A DNA stretch of 64,000 bases from Triops longicaudatus (Eukaryota; Arthropoda; Branchiopoda; Notostraca; Triopsidae). The stretch spans positions 348,261-412,260 of the forward strand of contig JAGQDJ010000047.1 in the NCBI GenBank assembly GCA_022885665.1. Direction: 5' to 3'. Below the pieces are notes generated by a model. It had not been told where the DNA came from and did no database searches. It was given only the letters and a program-made list of their open reading frames with translations. Positions 61,276-64,000 of this stretch are shown here, piece after piece; the first letter of the stretch is position 1, and every line of letters begins with the position of its first letter. The position numbers and the translations under genes are program-made.

Positions 61276-63956
61276 AACTCCTTTCTGAAGACGTTTTCGC
61301 CACCAACGAAGCGGAAATCCGTCCTTCAAATGGCTGGGGTTAATCCGCAATAGCTTACAAGGTACATATTGAGTCCGTCGAGTATGTGACTATTAAGCGA
61401 CCACACCTTCGGTTTGGAACACTTTAATTTGCACTTGGAAGAGCACTCGAAACTTGCACGAAAACCATAAGAAAGATGCGCTTCCTGAAAGGGCCACTTT
61501 CCCGAAAAGCCAACGGGACCTCCGGGAGTTCTTGCAGGGCAAAACGTAGCTAACGTACTAAAGTCTTCTAACCCTCTCCACGAGCACAAAAAGTACCTAA
61601 GCTTTTGCCAACGAACACCTCCCCGCCTCTCAAACGTTCCACTATCATTACATATTCCACAACAAACCCTCCCGGAAAGCTTGGCTACGATGCCCGTCGA
61701 CCCTAACTTTAGCTTGCCTATTTCCAAAAGGTTTTGGCGATTCTAACCTTTTGTAACAAACCTCGCAGCTGCCCTCGGAACACCCATGAGCCGGGCACAA
61801 TAGTTCGAGCCTACTCTTGGCTCATACTCCCATTGTGGCATCTTGTATAACGGGCGCACGAGACGCACAAATTTCAAATCGTGTTTGCCCCGGTTCCGAC
61901 GTGGGAATAAGTACCGCACAAGGTTTTTGGTCTAGCTTTAATTGTATTGTAACTTTGACCTAACCATCCTGTCCGTTGCAAAGCTAAGACAACGTCGTGT
62001 TTTCCCAAATAGTCTTTTTTCCCATGGCTACGGCGTTTACGAGGACACCCCGGAAGGTGTAAAATATACCAATGGAATTGAAACACTTTATTCTTCAATG
62101 GAGACAGAAGAAGACGGTTGGAGATCTTTTCCTTTTTTCCGGGAATGTAAAGAATGCTGAGATTTGTCTAAGGATTTGTTGCTAGCTGTGGGAACGAAAG
62201 GAAAAGGTTCCGAGTCATGGAGAGGAAATTTATTGGGTTTGCTAATGATGTTCATTAGGCGTTTTTATAGGAATTGGAATAGAATAGTCAAAGTGGTTTG
62301 ATTTGCTTGGATGCCGGCCCCGGAGGCTGTATCAAGGTCTCACGGATTTTCAGTTTTATCCAGCAAAATTGTGTGGCTCTTGAGGGGTTGTAAGGGGTTA
62401 TGGGGAAATATAGGCCGCAGGGAAGAAAGTGGTTCGCCAACGGTCGCTGGTATACAGGGAGTGTGCCACGGGGAGCTGATGACGGTAACCAACGCGCCAA
62501 CGACGGCTCAGTGGGTGCTTAACAATGAAATCAAAGGAACGGAAATATGACGCCAAGCCGAACGCTCCAGATGTAACCCGATCAGAAAATCACGCATATT
62601 GTAGCTGTGACACGAGCCATCAGCTTTCCTTTATTTTTTGTGTTTTCCCCTGCGAAATAAATCCAAGCTATTGTTCTTATTTCTTTTTTGTTATTAATGT
62701 TATTTGGAAAAGCTTACGCCTCTAAAGAAGTTTAATTTTCATATGCTCGTACGATAGTTGCAATGGAAAACAACCTTAAAACTGGGGTACAAGCTCCTTT
62801 ATCGGATCTTGCCATAACTGAAAACATGTCGCCAAGATTGCTTTTCCCGCGAAAACACGTTCCGTTGACCATTCTAGGAAGCTGTATACCGGGCAATACC
62901 CAAGGACAACGATATTCGAGTTTTCGAGTATTCATAGATTTTCGAGAAAAATCCGCTGAAGTTCAATAAAGCTCCTGTATTTAAAGTTTTAGAAGCTATC
63001 GAATTTAAGTTCAGTTAGTGATTTTTAATGGAAATTTCTGCAGCGTATTCGGTTTGCTCACACAAGTTTGAGCTTATAACTACTTGACTACGTTATTTTC
63101 ACTAATTTGGCTTTTCTAAATTGATTTTTTTCTGACATTTTTTTTTTGGTGAGTAGTTCGTCTGCCAGTGAAGTTTACTGAACGGAAAAGTGCCGTGACT
63201 TGGCTCTACAAAAGTACGTGAAAAATATGCCTGAATGTTAATTGTTTTGGTAATTTTTTGTTGCAACATACGTAGATATTGTATTACTTTACTTAATTAC
63301 TAAAATAGGTTATTAATCTTCCATTGGCAACACATTCTTACTATTGTGTGTTATATTCGTACTAATCTTCCTTTTCCAGCTTGTCAGAACGCGTATTCCC
63401 GTGCAGACCGGATAAGAGGGTTTCTCATTAAATGATTGTTTGACTGAACGTTAGAGAGTGAAAGTAAGTAACCGAACAATTAGGATGTGAATATTCAAGA
63501 ATCAATTTTCTACGTTTCGGCGTTAAGCCCCAGAGGCTTTAGTGAATGGAAGTAATTAAAATAGTGAGATCATCTCCAGCCGAAAGCGAAACACAGCTTT
63601 CCTTTTCCTTTTCACTAAGACTTCGCCCGACGGTCATACAGATTCACTAGGGCAATAGCAGTTGCAGCCGTTAAAACGAGACACCTTTTTCTTTTACGTA
63701 AAAAATAGTGCAAAAAACACATTAGGTACACGGAAAATGGTAGGTTTAGTAGGTAATGAAATGGAAAGTCCTGCATAGTGAATTATTATCACTGTCAAGC
63801 CCACACGACAATGGGTGTGCATGTAAGAACACTTGAAATACCAACTGAATCTTCAAGCGACTGCAAAACCTGTAATAAATCTACAGATATAAATGTACAA
63901 ATTTATAACCATTTGACCTTTCCTTTCTAATATTTTTGTTCACACCCATCGAATCC
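61276..63956. other. Region upstream of the RGS gene
   Basis: Should hold the long-isoform promoter. A 133-codon minus-strand frame (61326-61727) overlaps it in another frame and has no recognised motif. Nothing else was identified in this 2.7 kb. Confidence 0.5.
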
Positions 63957-64000
63957 TATATACGTATATATACGTATATATACGTATATATACGTATATA
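63957..64000. repeat. 10-bp palindromic tandem repeat at the window edge
   Basis: Four perfect copies of TACGTATATA plus a partial unit, running off the end of the window. Each unit contains the palindrome TATACGTATA, so the array can form cruciforms. Its full length is unknown. Confidence 0.95.

Noticed and set aside
61326..61727. 133-codon minus-strand frame upstream of the candidate first RGS exon
   Set aside because: Different frame from the exon it overlaps, no recognised motif and no clear donor; probably 5' flanking or UTR sequence.

Overview
This is eukaryotic nuclear DNA from an invertebrate animal, most likely an arthropod. The genes are split by GT-AG introns, many only about 50-80 nt long, in an A+T-rich background with homopolymers and AAT microsatellites. 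All five protein families found are animal families. The Sidekick and RGS3-like proteins point to a bilaterian, but the sequence does not identify the species. There are no operons, CRISPR arrays or rRNA genes.

Layout. 1-7025 (minus): 5' two fifths or so of sidekick, an Ig/FN3 cell-adhesion receptor; the 3' end lies beyond base 1. 8072-10579 (minus): complete ER alpha-1,2-mannosidase I (MAN1B1, GH47). 11013-11876 (plus): complete ribosomal protein L35, divergently transcribed from the mannosidase across a few hundred bases. 13253-16643 (plus): a WW+PIN protein of the SWT1 RNA endonuclease family, with a polyA signal at 16770. 19249-61275 (minus): one very large gene that I reconstructed from 27 phase-compatible exons, about 2,807 codons. 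Its order is a long disordered N-terminal exon, C2, PDZ, a DH-like helical region, PH, a long disordered linker and a C-terminal R4-type RGS domain. A second first exon at 23176-23357 would give a short RGS-only isoform. 61276-64000: no recognised gene; it ends in a 10-bp palindromic tandem repeat.

The genes are not a functional cluster: they cover adhesion, ER glycoprotein quality control, translation, RNA surveillance and G-protein signalling. The point of most interest is the RGS gene. Its front half resembles mammalian C2-PDZ-RGS3, but it carries an inserted PH module preceded by a DH-like region that seems to lack the C-terminal half of a RhoGEF domain. Noncoding features include two oppositely oriented copies of a short terminal-inverted-repeat element (MITE-like), a tRNA-derived SINE-like element, a duplicated sequence inside a SWT1 intron, and several simple repeats. 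Exon boundaries were read by eye from splice signals, phase continuity and protein similarity known to me; no alignment or transcript was available.
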